Assembly: GCA_964030785.1 (NCBI GenBank)
Contig: OZ034979.1
Coordinates: 10,642,883 to 10,706,882, forward strand
From: Siderastrea siderea
Lineage: Eukaryota; Cnidaria; Anthozoa; Scleractinia; Rhizangiidae
Direction of reading: 5' to 3'
Length of the DNA: 64,000 nt
The position numbers and the translations under genes were made by a program. Within the stretch, counting starts at the first letter, position 1. Each line of letters begins with the position of its first letter. Of the stretch, positions 12,527 to 24,658 are shown in pieces. The notes beneath the pieces are model-generated. The model did not search any database. It saw only the letters and a program-made list of their open reading frames with translations, and was not told the DNA's origin.

Positions 12527-14540
12527 GCCTATTTTGGGGGTTGTTTGGCGGAAAGATCCTCATTTTTGTAGCGGTTTGTGGTTAAGAAATTACCATGCAG
12601 TGGCAGAAAATCATTACTTTTTCGCTGGTTTTCAGTTGTTCTGCATTTTTAGGAGTGGATTACGGTTAAGTGTTTTATAAATGTACCCCAACCCTCCCTA
12701 AACACCTTAGCAAAGAATAGCAAATCCCTCTGATGGCTCTCCAGGCTGTAAATCAAACTTTCCACTTCCCTCCTGCCGGGACTTAACTGTGACTAGGACA
12801 AGTCGCAACGTGATCAACATCTGAAGTGACTATATCATGAGACAAAGCTAAGGCTCAATCCTGGTGATTTTCTCCACTTTTTTTCAGGTGATATCGCCGT
12901 TGAGAATACCAACCATCACACAACTGCCAGACTTCCTAACCACCAGACCATCTGTATTTTGCAATGAAAACATTTGTGTTTGGGGGTTTTTGGGAAGTCC
13001 TTTCACTAAACTTCCTTTGGATGGCAATAGAATATTCTGCTGTGTTTTAAGGAGTTTCATGAGGCCTTAGCCAAGACACAAAATGATTGTGTTGGCCTGT
13101 ATTTGCATTATGTTAGAACTACTTACAACAAATTTTAAAAATATGTGTTATGGAAGAACAGCTGTTATGGTTTTCTAAACAAAATTGCAGAAAAAATGAG
13201 AACAGTTAATGGTCCAAGGAACAAAACTTAATATGGCAGTTTGTGGAAAGTCCAAACCCCTATAACAGCCCCCCTAATCAGGCATATTTTGGTTAATTTA
13301 AAGCACATTGTTAGCTCCAACACAGACATTCTTTGGGCTCATTACACAGAATGGATTGTGTTACAAGCTTCAAAGACGTCTGCACTGCATTAAACAGTTC
13401 AAGGCATTTTACCTGTTTCCAGTTGTCAATATGTATACCTTGGTTCCAGAGGTTTTTGTTCTTTCTCCTTTTCAAATGAAATAAAGGCAAAACAAGGAGC
13501 ATTTAACAAAGAAATAAAAAAGAAAAACCTTTAGCACCTGAGCATAGGTAGGTTGTCATAAGTGTTTATAATCTCACAGTGCTTATTTTCACAGCAGGTC
13601 CACAAAAGCATAGTCTTCTAAATCTCACTTGTATTTTGCCTTGGTCACCCTCCCCCCAAATGGCAAGAGCTACTAATTGGGTCATTGAAGACATAGGCAG
13701 GGTTTTCAATAGGAATCTGACCAGGTGGCATAACTGTAGGAGTAGGTGGAGAATGAACTACTCGCACCAAAGGTGCGAAATTCTAGGAGGGGGTCCGGGG
13801 GTATGCTCTCCGTTTCCTGCATTCTGGAGCCAGAATTAGGGTATTTAAACGGAAAAGGAAACACAAATCGCCGCTGAAATTACTCAGAATGTAGGCAAGA
13901 TTCTTTTGTTTTTCCTGAATAAATCTTGGCTGATCCAAGGCTCGTGTTTTGTGGCGAATGTTTCTCGTGTTAGTCGTAAAATATGAGGTAATTTCTCAAC
14001 CAAATAAGCGGTGAGTTCATGTGGAATAGCCGGCGAGTTTCGCCGGCTGCCGGCCCTTATTGAAGACCCTGCATAGGTCAGTATATTTAGGGACATTTGT
14101 ACAGCAGTAGAGATTTCTTTCTTTCTTGCACAAAATTTAACTATTGAGCCTAGGCACCCCTTATCAATTATAGGCTACGGGGTTTGCAGGAAGATGGGTC
14201 TGATGAGGAACGGAGGGCATTTGGAAAAAAAAACAATCAATTTTTATCCCACACATATCATCATCATCATCATCATCATCATTAGACTTTCTCAAAGTCC
14301 TTCAATTTTTTTTCCTGGTCAGTACTTGGGCCATTTTAAAGGACTTTTGATACATGTTTGGCACCAAATTCACCGGTCGAAAATTCCACCGGTGACGTCA
14401 TGACCATTGACCAATAGGAGAGTGAGAGTTTTGCATGATGGCACGTGTCTGATATTTGAAACCACTCCCAAGGCAGCATATGTCAATCATTTTTTTCGCG
14501 CATGAATTTCTAATATGATTCAAATCCACTCAGGCAAAAC
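12527..14540. other. Intergenic sequence with simple repeats
   Basis: No coding region is supported. An (ATC)n run lies at about 14,256-14,282. Short open frames in this stretch have no domain, and their context is A+T-rich filler. Confidence 0.5.
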
Positions 14541-14663
14541 AAGTCGACCTCTCGCAACTTTGTCGCTCGTTTGGTCACTGCGCGACCTCATTAAAGCTTG
14601 CTCCGCTCGCTCACTTTAGCCACTACTTGAGCAATGATTGAGGGACTTATGAGAGGTCGACTT
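14541..14663. mobile_element. Small foldback with AAGTCGACCTCTC arms
   Basis: AAGTCGACCTCTC at the left is mirrored by GAGAGGTCGACTT at the right. The interior has partly complementary Cys/Ser-like text (GCTCGTTTGG, CCGCTCGCTC). About 123 bp, no coding. Confidence 0.7.
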
Positions 14664-15532
14664 GGAGCAAGTCTACATCATCATCATCATCATTGTCATC
14701 ATAAAATATTTAGTAATCTGGTAGAGTGGTTGGTAGGCTTTCAACTTTCAATCTTGACTAAAAGTGCATACTAAGCAGGTAGGGGGTCTTGAAAAAACAA
14801 TACAGCTCAATTAGGGGGGCACAGAAATTTTCCTCTAACCCACCCCTTTATAATTTAATCAAGCTGTCCCATACAAATATCTTGCATGTGAGACTTTTGA
14901 GATTCACTGGCCTAAATCTTTGCTTCTAGAGGCCAAGATGAAATGCTTGAACTGGCAGGTTTCACTAATTTGAAGGTGCCCGTCCCAATGGTCTCCAATG
15001 GGTTCTTTCTGTCTGAGCTAAAATACAAAATTACAAAAAAACTTTGAGGTGGTCTACTTTTCAAGAATGCAGGATATTAGGGCAATGATACTTGAAAGTG
15101 AAAGTAACAATTCCTGCACTACTTTTTTATATGTTCAATTTAAATATTGAAGACCCTTTTCGCATTAACTGAAAAATTTTGCCTATTTTATTTTGTATTG
15201 TATTTCTGTAATGAAGAAAAGACTGAGTGTTATTATGCTTGTTTTCAATAAAATATAATGTATATATGACAATTTGCTTTGAAGCTTCAATTTATACCTT
15301 GCACTCAAATGATTCTGTAATGAGGAAACATTTGATTTGCATTAACTTGGTGATTCCATCAAAATAGAAGGAATACTAATTAAAATTTTCTAAAACTTGG
15401 TCCAATTGGTAACTATGTTTTGAACATTTCAAAAATACAATAAAAAAAGGGGGGGGGGTCACTGTGCTCGTTTTTAATTTACACATCATGGATAGCCATT
15501 AATAGCAAAAGGTTTCCAGAGAAATCCTAATA
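14664..15532. other. Intergenic sequence
   Basis: Contains a short (CAT)n run near 14,677-14,700 and a G-run at 15,450-15,459. No gene is supported. Confidence 0.45.
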
Positions 15533-16016
15533 CAGTAAAAACCTGTGTGTAAGAACCTACATTTTTTGAAGTCTGGCAAAATAGGTTCTTGTATTTTGGG
15601 GTAGTTGTTGGCAATTTAGGCTAAGTAGGTTCTTAATTTCTATGAAGGAGATATTAAGTTGCTGATTATCAGAAAAATAAATAAACTTGGGTTTGGTCCT
15701 TAAATAACAGTATTTATTCACAACTGTATTATAAGCCTAACAAAACTCAGATTACAGAATGTATATGTGGTGTTATCTCTATAACAAGTTGTAGTAAAAA
15801 AAATAATAATAATAATTAAATAAACTAAATAAATAAATAAAATGGAAAATGAATGGAATGAGCAAACTCCTTGGTTATAATGTTTATCATAAATTAACTG
15901 TAACCACATATAAGAACCTGCTTGATCTTGCTTCTTATATTTTGAGTATAAAAATGGCAAATTTCTGCCAGCTGAGGTTCTTAAACCACTAGGTTCTTAC
16001 ATGCGGGTTTTTACTG
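15533..16016. mobile_element. Tc1/mariner-type MITE (CAGTAAAAACC termini, TA target)
   Basis: The left end CAGTAAAAACCTGTGTGTAAG follows TA at 15,531-15,532. The right end, reverse-complemented, is CAGTAAAAACCCGCATGTAAG and is followed by TA at 16,017-16,018. Termini of about 30 bp, a TA duplication and roughly 484 bp without coding fit a mariner-derived non-autonomous element. Confidence 0.8.
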
Positions 16017-16670
16017 TATCAGAAATGAGAACTACAGTTTCTTTAAAATGCCATTGTTGCATTGAAACATTGGAGCAGTTCAACAAAAAAGAAACTTATC
16101 CTGCATTGTAAACTATTTTAGTTGAACAGGAATTTGAAGGATATGAATTGAGTTAAAGAATTTGCTCCTTGCTTATGACCTTGCTGAACCTTAAAACGCG
16201 TTCTTTTCAGCATTTAAATAAAAACATCTCAAAGCAGAATTTTTTCTTAAAGTGTAGATGACAGATTTTTTTTATTTGCCTGATCAAATCGTAATGGCAT
16301 CCTGATATGAATATCAAGAACATTTTTTTTCCCTTCCCTGTGCTTTTGCCGTTTGAAAATGTGAAATTTTACTTCCGGTCATGACCATGTCAAAAACTGT
16401 GTAGAGGAGACCTGGGGATAGTCAGGTTGTGACTTCTTTCCAGGAAAGGAGTCAATGCTAAAACAAACTATGTGGGCCGCATTGTGAAGATCTAATACAT
16501 TTTATTTTTCTTTACTCCACAACTGTGAAAATAAAACATGAAATTATGTGAAACTGCTGATGTTACAAGTAATCTGGGCAGTAATTTGGAGCTTTTAGAG
16601 TCCATTGAATGTGAATTTCTAACTTCTGAAGTTAAAAGCAAAACAGAACTTGGGATCCAGAAAGGGAGTG
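16017..16670. other. Intergenic sequence
   Basis: No supported gene. A plus-strand frame beginning at 16,538 runs straight into the foldback at 16,671 and is not called. Confidence 0.45.
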
Positions 16671-16803
16671 AGGTGCGGGATTGCAGAAAATTAATTCAGA
16701 GTTTAAAAGAACAAGGCATACAACAAATGTGCTGTTTTGCTATTCTTTTGTTATTCAATGAGATGCAAATGACTGCGCGGCGTTTTTCTGCAATCCCGCA
16801 CCT
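16671..16803. mobile_element. 133-bp foldback with AGGTGCGGGATTGCAGAAAA arms
   Basis: The left arm AGGTGCGGGATTGCAGAAAA is mirrored by TTTTCTGCAATCCCGCACCT on the right. The arms are perfect over 20 bp and enclose about 93 bp. No coding; target duplication not clear. Confidence 0.8.
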
Positions 16804-17214
16804 TAGAGCAGAAAGGAGACTACTCAGTACAGGAGTGTCCTTACATAGACAAGCCGCTTGCCACTGAGAATTAACTTGGAGAATACTAACAAGAGATAGA
16901 GGAGGCAGAATGAAGAAATGAGATGCCAGAAAACCGATTAGATGGCACCGAAACACTTGAGACCTGGTCAGAAATGCCATGATTTCTCAACTCACAGAGT
17001 AATTATTATAATTGCAATTTGGTACCAGAGCTAAGAATTTTTGAAAAACACTGAGTTCCAGCTACAAGAGTTAGTGCTGTAAGATCGGAAAACTTAATGT
17101 GTCTGAATTTAAGAACGAAATGCTAGTCCAAAATTATCTTTGTTTAATACAAAAAACTGACTTATTTCTGACTACGGCGAGTTTAAAGTGTGATTTTTGC
17201 TGGCAATACTGCCC

Positions 17215-17725
17215 AGCCTCACCAATCCATGACAATCGATCATCGGAAATCCATTCGATCAATCAATAAGAATCGATGACAATTAGTTCATTGTTGTCGA
17301 TTGCTGTTGGCCAATCGATGACCAATCGTTAATTACAAGCTCGCATCCATGTCGATTACGTGCCATGTTGTTTACAATAGATTGCCATCGCCCACCATCG
17401 ACTGCGGAGCGGCCTTATTGTGTCATAATTTCTTTGGCCAGCCTAGATACGTACCCTGCAATTTTAACAACTGTTATGTTATTTCATCCTACCGTACTTC
17501 TCTAAACCATTTTCTTTTTGACCTCCCAAAAAATATCGAAATCGACGATAATCGATGCCAATCAAGGGCAATTATCGATGACCACTGATGACAATCGATG
17601 GCAATTAAAAAACACAAATTTTTTGGTCATTGATTGGTAATCAATTTCCGATATCAATGGATTAATTGTTATCGATTGTCATAGATTGCCATCGATTGTT
17701 ATTGACTATCTATTTCATCGATTGG
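17215..17725. repeat. ATCGAT/CAATCGAT-dense foldback repeat
   Basis: Many copies of the words CAATCGAT, ATCGATGA and ATCGATTG on both strands, thickest at the two ends. The left end (CACCAATCCATGACAATCGA) is roughly mirrored by GATTGTCATAGATTGCCATC and CGATTGGTC at the right. A smaller cluster of the same words is at 50,995-51,115 and 56,080-56,200. Probably a decayed non-autonomous element. Confidence 0.6.
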
Positions 17726-17899
17726 TCAGTTTTCGCGCCCTGGTCAGGCCGGGAATACTGGCTTCGCGCTTTCGCCGAAAGACTCGAGAGTAGAAGGGGT
17801 TTCTCCAACTGTCAGAGTGAAAGCTGAAGAAATCAAAAGTTCGTTTGAAAACTGTCGGCAAAACCAGTACATTATCATCCTGCAATATGTGAATAATCC

Positions 17900-18430
17900 A
17901 GGATAAACAGCGAAACGTTTCATTGAAGGATTACTAAATTCGCGAAATGCTGGCAGAATCTTTCAAAGAGAATCTCAAAAAAGGCGGGGAAAAAAGGTCA
18001 CTGCGTGTACCGCTTTTAAACGTAAAACTCAAAGTCCAACAGCGCTAAAAGGCAACCAAATCTAAATTAGGTTATTTAATTTGGCATTTAAGCTTATAAG
18101 TAATACATGTATACAGGCAATGTGCAACCCACAAAAGAACATAAGCTTAACCATCCAGGGATATTAAATGCAAATGGCGCGAGTGCGCAAGCATGGTACA
18201 TTTGATCAAGGGACAACACGTCCTTGCAGACGTGCCTAGAACCCTTCACATTTCGACAATGTCTACAGAAAAGTAAATTACAATAAAAGGGGAATTGGTT
18301 TTGCTTTACTTACCGATGTAATCAAGCTTGTAGCGTAGAATAGCTCGAAGGAATTTTGTTTTCTCCGAAATAATTGAATGTGGGTGAGAAGAGTCTGGGT
18401 ATTACTTTGTCTTATCTAGTTTCCAGATTC
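17900..18430 (-). promoter_or_regulatory. Candidate upstream (5') region of paralog A
   Basis: Words here recur in the same order at 30,230-30,600, upstream of paralog B: GTGCGCAAG/GTGCACAAG, ATCAAGGGA, CAGACGTGC, CTTCACAT, then GAAGGAA-TTTGTTTTC and GAAGAGTCTGGGTATTA / GGAGAGTCTGGGCATTA and TAGTTTCCAG. Placement upstream of two paralogs suggests a shared promoter or 5' non-coding exon. No TATA box or start site was defined. Confidence 0.35.
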
Positions 18431-18505
18431 CCTGCTCAGTTCGCGCTCGCCGAGTCCGAATCGCGAAGGGAGGGAGTTTAGGGAGTTGGGGAATTAAAAA
18501 GGGGG

Positions 18506-18535
18506 GCTGGGGTGTGTGTGTGTGTGTGGGGGGGG
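18506..18535. repeat. (TG)n and G-run
   Basis: TGTGTGTGTGTGTG followed by GGGGGGGG. Confidence 0.9.
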
Positions 18536-18839
18536 GTTGGAGAATTAGCAAGCGCGAGACGCGAGCTCTCGTGCTCAGTTCGCAGTAATTACCGCATTTC
18601 CCTCACCTTTCGGTGACTGCCACGCAGACTACGGGCTCACACAACGCGCGCCCTGCGCTCTTGGTGTAGCCGTTTCAGACAGGAGCCCCTGTTTCAGACA
18701 AGCGAGAGGTTAGTTCCTAAAGAAACTGTGGTGCTGTTTCGGTGAAGAAGTAAAACACAAAACTTTGGATTTTTTAACATAAGGTAAATTGGCCACCGTA
18801 GAAAAATTGAAAGCTGACGTTCTAGCCGGTAGCCTTTCG

Positions 18840-21540
18840 CTCTGGCGATCGGAATCGTTGATAAACGACAAGTTATCACTCTAAACAGCAGGAAACCCAG
18901 ACACCCGCTGATACAACAGCGCCTAAAAATTCCGAAAGTGTCTCCGATAAAGCCCGAATAATGCCGATGATACAGTGAAGTTCTTTCCTTGGGAATACCG
19001 AAGACCTCACTTTAGGATTTCATCCACAAACTCGAAAGTTAGAACCACCTTGTGCAGCGTAATATACCGCAATGTATTGTGGTCTGTATGAAATGGTTTT
19101 CAGTGATAACTTGACAACAGACGTATCTGCTTTAATTATGGCAAATTAAAATCAATAGTAACACTGCTGAGTGCATACCCAGGCTTTTCAAACATGATTT
19201 CCTGGCTGCCGATGATAATTTCACCACTCATCATGATTTACATTAGACTAACGAGCAGTCTCTCTTTCCGCTCATAGACTAGAGTCGAAAGAAACGAACA
19301 AACAAGCGGGCGCGGAAAGAGAGACTGCTCGTAGACTAGATGTACATAAAATCACAAGTAGTGAAGGAAATTAGGAGATCTTCTCTCTGTTTAGGATTCT
19401 TTGTATCTTAAGAAGATAATATTTCTTCTGTGAACTCGTCTCACGTGCAAATTTCCGGGATTCTTTTGTGACCATGAGTGAATCGAAGCTGGCGAATCTT
19501 GATTTTCTTCTCAATTCTTGCCCATGGCCACGTAACATTGATGGGCATTTACAGATGAAATTAGTCTGCAAAGGAATTTAAAACTGTCCGAGTTACAAGC
19601 AAAGATTAAGAACTGTGAGTTCTGCAAATTTCCTTCACAGCTTTGTGAATCATGGCTGTAAAATAAGTAAACAAATAAATTGTCTTACACTTTCTTGTTA
19701 AGCATTTTTTCCATTCTGGCTTTAGATATGCGTAAAGCTGTGTCACTTGACAAAGAGAAGAAATCAGTGATTCCACTGAAAGATCCTGTTAGACCTGAAG
19801 ATATTGAATAAAACTAAGGACGAACTGCTGGTATATGAAACAACACACAGGGACAATGGATTATGAAGGCTTACTCGGCACTTTAATTCTTAGAAGGGAT
19901 TAAACCTGGGCTGGCTTGTTCAACCCCAGATAAGCGCAAAATTTGAATTGCCAAAAGGTCTTGAATTAACTTTGGAACAACTGGGTGCTGAAGTCCTCTT
20001 TCAATGTCAACCACAAAAATAAGCCTCCCCCCCCCCACCCCTCCCTAAAAAACCGAGAAAAGTAAACCGAAACAATACAATACAAGTGGGAGGGGATGCC
20101 TCCTTCTCCCAAACTGAGATGTAATAATTCTTCCATTAGTAAGCCACCGCGTCCCTTAAGATGAATAACTGATCCCGTACATCTAATTTTGTTATTGTCC
20201 TGTTACCCAGCAGTTGGTCCTTAACAGTAAAGGCCATTTCGGTGTACATAGACATAAGAGCGGCAGTGTAAATTGTTAGTGTAATATCGACTTTTTATTA
20301 GTGTTGTATTTTCAACAAACTGCTTAACATCCAATCGCTGTTGTTCTCTTTCCTTTCTGTATGCATATGTTAATTTTTGTTAAAATGCGACTTTGCGTTC
20401 TTTGGGTTGTATCTTGGCAAATTCTATCTGAAACTAGAACAGAAAAGTTTGGAATGTGTGAGGAATGACTGTCAGCCTCACTATCAGTGTCTGATTTTTC
20501 ACCCTGCAAAGGAAAGTCACTGGCAGGATTTGTCCAAACAGATCGCAGAAGGCGAACTAAAAATCACCCTCAGGTTCAGCACGAGAGCATGCGTGTTCTT
20601 TTCCTGTCATCTGACAAGGTTTGTGTACCCTGGATACCAGAAGTTTTTTCTTGCTAGCATCGGGGGAAATTGGATGGAGGCTGAGCCACGTCGCAGACGC
20701 AACGAGCGGCATGGGTCACAATATGTTAACACCAACTGGAAACATCGATTAGAAGCTTTGAAACAGCGTAACAAAAGCCTCTGGCACCCGGTGTAAGGCT
20801 TGCGTGATTAGCTTAGAAAATCATGGTCCTTGTAGGGTTTGTGATGTCATAAATGCTATCCGCGGTAGATGCCTGTTAGCCAACTAAAGGCAAAAAATCT
20901 AACAAAAGGTGCCCAAACTAGAGTGATCAGATAAATATGACCAGAGTTACCCAGAAAAATGACTAAAATGTTCTTTGTGAAATCGAAGCATAATTTGGTC
21001 TTGGCACTGGTCGCGACTTCCTGTTTAAGATTTCCCCTTTCCTCAAAGTTGAAGGGAATTTTTTCCAACACAAACAACAAAGCCTCGTTAAAAAAGACCA
21101 GAAGTGAGAACCAAAAACAACGGGACTGACCACTAGAACCCGAAAACTTCAATCATTCAATCCTTTATTTATTCAAGTAATGTCTAAGAGCTGAAAAGCT
21201 CATTCAAAATACGTATGTGCATCTAAAAAGAGTAAAAATTAAACAAACCAGAACAACTAAATAGTAAAACAATAAAAAGCTAGTTACATGAGGTACAAAA
21301 ATCCAATTATATTGCTTTGGGGGGTAAAACAAGGAAGAAGAGAAAAACTTCGCATTTGGTTACCGTTGTCGTTGGTCTGGTTATCTTTTTTCTTCTTCAA
21401 ACAATCAAAATTTTGCACTGTGTGCATGTCCGAGGTAAATTAAAATTGGTAAAAAAGAAAGCCTTGAAAAATGAAAAGGAACTACGTTTTCATCCTGCAA
21501 AGGACGTTTTAGACGTTTGGACTGGTAATTGAGCAGATGT
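18840..21540. repeat. 3' flank of paralog B, duplicated 3' of paralog A
   Basis: Non-coding counterpart of 5,585-6,640, with insertions. The plus-strand frame at 20,377-20,796 overlaps the shared part. The A copy of this DNA does not keep the frame open, so it is not treated as a gene. Confidence 0.65.
19240..19347. mobile_element. Foldback with GAGCAGTCTCTCTTTCCGC arms
   Basis: GAGCAGTCTCTCTTTCCGC at the left is mirrored by GCGGAAAGAGAGACTGCTC at the right, with partly matched outer edges (TTACATTAGACTA / TAGACTAGATGTA). Same family as 5,359-5,549. Confidence 0.75.
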
Positions 21541-21834
21541 GGCTTACCACAGTGTCATCAGCTACAAGTGTAATTTATCTCAGTGCCTGGGACAGGCTTG
21601 CAACAGGCTCGTGTGCACGAAAAGGAACTTTTGCGTTATTACAGAACGTAAGACAATGTCTCGAACTTTTGTGTCACCAATGCTGAGATAATTCAAACTA
21701 CTGTTCATCACTGAAGGTTGCGATGTTTGTCAACTGTTTCATCCGTTGTTTATATGTAGCATGCATCGTGTGTTAGTTAAGGTGAAGAGATCTTCAAATC
21801 AACCTACAATAGTGCGTACTGTCCCGCTGATGTG

Positions 21835-22753
21835 TGTGCACTCAAAGCTTCACGCGATTCAGTAGCTTTACGCTTTTAGCAGTTTTGGGATGATGATTGC
21901 CCAAAAGCGTTTTCCTCAGACGCGAGGCTTCCTTCAGGCATCTAGCGCTGCACTAAGATCTCCCGTAATACGCTGCACTAAACCAAGGTTGTGATAGCAG
22001 GTCGCCGCGTTTTCGTGTTCACCAAGCAGTTTTGAATACATGTCTGCTGCTGCCTTAAGCGCCTGAACAGCTGAGTTGTATTCACCCATCGCGAAATGGA
22101 TACATGCTACGTGGTTAAAGTTTGCAGCCGTATCCACGTGCTCGCCTAGTAATTCTAGAGTCATTGCCAAAGATTGTTCACAGAACTTAAGAGCCTCTGG
22201 GTAGTTTCTCAATTCACGATAAACATGGCCTACCTCGCAAAAGCTTCTGGCTGTAAGAGGATGCTCTGTTCGATGTTTCTTTCTGAGCTGTAAGGCCTGT
22301 AGGTGTGCTTCAAGGGCTTTCTCGTAGTTACCAAAGGTGAAATGATTTTCTCCGAGAGTGAAATAAACACTTGCAGTGTCTACATGTTCATAAACTCCCA
22401 ACCGCTTCCTCAGCTCTAAAGTTCTGTGAAACACTTTTTTTCGGCTTAATATTTTCACTTGCCTTTTTTTTTTTAAAGTACAAACACCCTATGCTTGTTA
22501 GACTTGAAATAGTGTCAACATGGTCTCCAATGTTTTATTCCCTCACTCTTATGGCCTGCTGATGAGAATCTATTGCTTCGTTGTAATCACCGTTGAAGAG
22601 GAGTTTCACCCTGCCAACATTATCATAACTGCGTGCAAGATCTACAAAGTCTATGCCAGGAACCTGTTCGTTTGACTTTAAAACATTTTCGAACGCGACA
22701 CAGAGAGACCCCAAATAATAGTTTACAAAATCGTTTTCAAGATGTGCATTTGA
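21835..22753 (-). pseudogene. Paralog B: TPR region, disrupted
   Basis: A pyrimidine-rich tract and acceptor TTTGTAAG end at 22,754. The frame then reads SNAHLENDFVNYYLGS and, farther on, DSHQQAIRVRE before TAA at 22,535-22,537, where C has a sense codon. An A-run near 22,470-22,482 adds a frameshift. Clean TPR coding resumes at 22,458 and runs to 21,934. It has about four helical-pair units of some 42 residues, with landmarks GNYEKALEAHLQALQLRKK, YPEALKFCEQSLAM, GEYNSAVQALKAA and GDLSAALDA, typical of kinesin-light-chain-like TPR arrays that bind protein partners. The frame then stops at a TGA created by a one-base loss relative to C (LERVQKASCLRKK in C). TPR arrays in STAND proteins usually sense ligands. 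As read, B cannot make the full array in one frame. Confidence 0.75.
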
Positions 22754-22781
22754 CTTACAAAGAAAAGGGGATCATAAAGAA

Positions 22782-24658
22782 TTAAAAAAGAAATTTCAGT
22801 AACGGATGCACAAACGCCTCAGCAAAGCTGAACTTAAAAAACCCACCGTAAGAGAACCATCCCGCTCTCCCCAGCAGATACATCTTCAACTCTTGCAAAA
22901 TCCGTTGAAATACGTCCTTGTGCTGTCCAGCTAACATCAAGAAGAAACCGCGGAAAAGTATATCATCTCCAGCCTCAAACGGTACCCGTGACTCTCTAGC
23001 TTGAAACCAACTACTTATGAGGCGTATAAAATGTGATGTCATTTCATCGTCTTTTCCTTGCAGATGAATAGCCAACAATGCGTAAACAAGTACCTTCAGT
23101 GCTTCTTCGTCACTACAGTTGCTAAGCTGATCTACCAAATTCAAAAGAGACGAAATATCCTCGCCAAGCTTGCCACAAAGTAGCTGGTGAACGGCATGAT
23201 AGCATTGTAGCTTTGGCGGACAATCAGATTCATTAATGCAGCCAGCATACAAGGATTCATCCCAGTGTTGGTCCGGAGAAAACCAACCGCAGTAGCGAAA
23301 GGATTTGGCAGCCAGCAACTTTCTTTCATCTTCCACAATTTGCCTCCTTTTTGCTGCTTGCACCGATATGTCATAAAGGTGTTCAAACAGCTCTTCATCA
23401 CAAAATAGTACGATAAAGAGAAAAAATTCTGCCTTAGACAACACTTCTACAACCTTGGGGTAAAGATTGTCATCTTTTATTCCATTAGCAAGGGATAAAA
23501 GGATGCACTCCCGTCGATCAAAGAAAATTGCTGCACCTTCATTGGAGGGACCAATTAAAACCTTTTCATTGGCAGTCCTAAATCTAGATATGTAGTGGTC
23601 ATAAAACTGACGCTGTGCTGTAAGAAATACGGCTTCAATTGATTTGTGGTTACTTTTCTCCTCAATAATAAAAGACCGCAGGAGTGAATGAATAGTGAAG
23701 TGGGTAAAATCCTCCCCACAGTCTATTAAGCCCTTTCGCTCCAGTGATCGAATAATTTTCTTACTTGTTAGTTCTGTTTTTGCGTCTAAAATGGCTGTAG
23801 CTTCCTCTATTCTAAACCACCCAGGGAAAACAGCCAGAGACACGAATGCCTTTCTCTCGCAGACGGAGAGTCTTTGAAAAGATTTGTTAATTATAGACTT
23901 GAGACGTACATCATCGCGAAAGCTTTCACTGTCCAAAACTTCAACTAGTGGTAAATTCTTCCGTTCTTCTAGAAGGTCATTTAGAGAAATATTTCCTTCT
24001 GTCATGATACAACACATCAATCGTATGGCCAATGGAACTTGTCCACACTCCTTTACTATGCAACTGCGATCATTTTCCGAGACACCTGGTAACAGGAGCT
24101 TTACTAAGCTGGCTGAGGAAACCTCATCCAGTGCATTAATTTTCTCCAAATGGATGGGAAGAGTGAGGCTGAAGGAGTCTAGAGATTCACGAGTAGTTAG
24201 GAGAAGCTTAATGTGTTTGCACTGGGCCAGAATCTCGTCGATAAATCTGAACACTTGCTGTTTGCGTTTAGCATCTTCAGATTCAAGCAAGTCATCGGCA
24301 TTGTCTAACATTAGGACAAAATGATTTTGCATTTGCTGTAGACGCTGAATGAGGCAATCGGAGGACGACATATGAGGCACTTGAAGATTATTTGCGAAAA
24401 TACTAAGCAGCTTTGAAACTAACTCCTCCTTACTTTCCATTCCGCGAAGGGGAACGAAATACACTGGAATCTTCATATCTTGTAAGGAATGTGCAACATT
24501 GATAGCCACGGACGTCTTCCCAAATCCTGGTGGGCCCCAGACGTTAACCAGTCTAGTAATTTCCTTTGTCAAATGACCAAGGATTGCCTGGCACTCTGCT
24601 TGGCGACCAACAAAGTGTGGAATGGTATCAGGTACGCAGGAGTCGGGAACGAAAGGAC
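22782..24658 (-). CDS. Paralog B: intact NB-ARC (STAND ATPase) exon
   Basis: The acceptor TTTAAG at 24,659-24,660 opens the exon in the phase left by the HEPN exon (G/GT, giving SSKG-PFVPDSC). The first residues include HFVGRQAECQAIL, the usual entry to NB-ARC domains. Motifs follow in order: Walker A GPPGFGKTS, Walker B FVLMLDNADD, LLLTTRESLD with the sensor arginine, CGQVPLAIRLM (the GLPL-equivalent), then a winged-helix part ending IHSLLRSF in place of MHD. About 240 helical residues continue to a stop at 22,782. Total length is about 625 residues with no interruption. The domain would bind ATP/ADP and drive oligomerisation. The donor to the TPR exon is not certain: GTGGGT near 22,840 is a candidate but its phase does not match. 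This is the best preserved STAND copy in the window. Confidence 0.85.

Noticed and set aside
16538..16867. 109-residue plus-strand open frame
   Set aside because: It runs through the 133-bp foldback at 16,671-16,803, and the sense of the frame depends on it.
20377..20796. 139-residue plus-strand open frame
   Set aside because: The paralogous DNA 3' of gene A (near 5,970-6,190) does not keep this frame, and no domain or splice support is seen.
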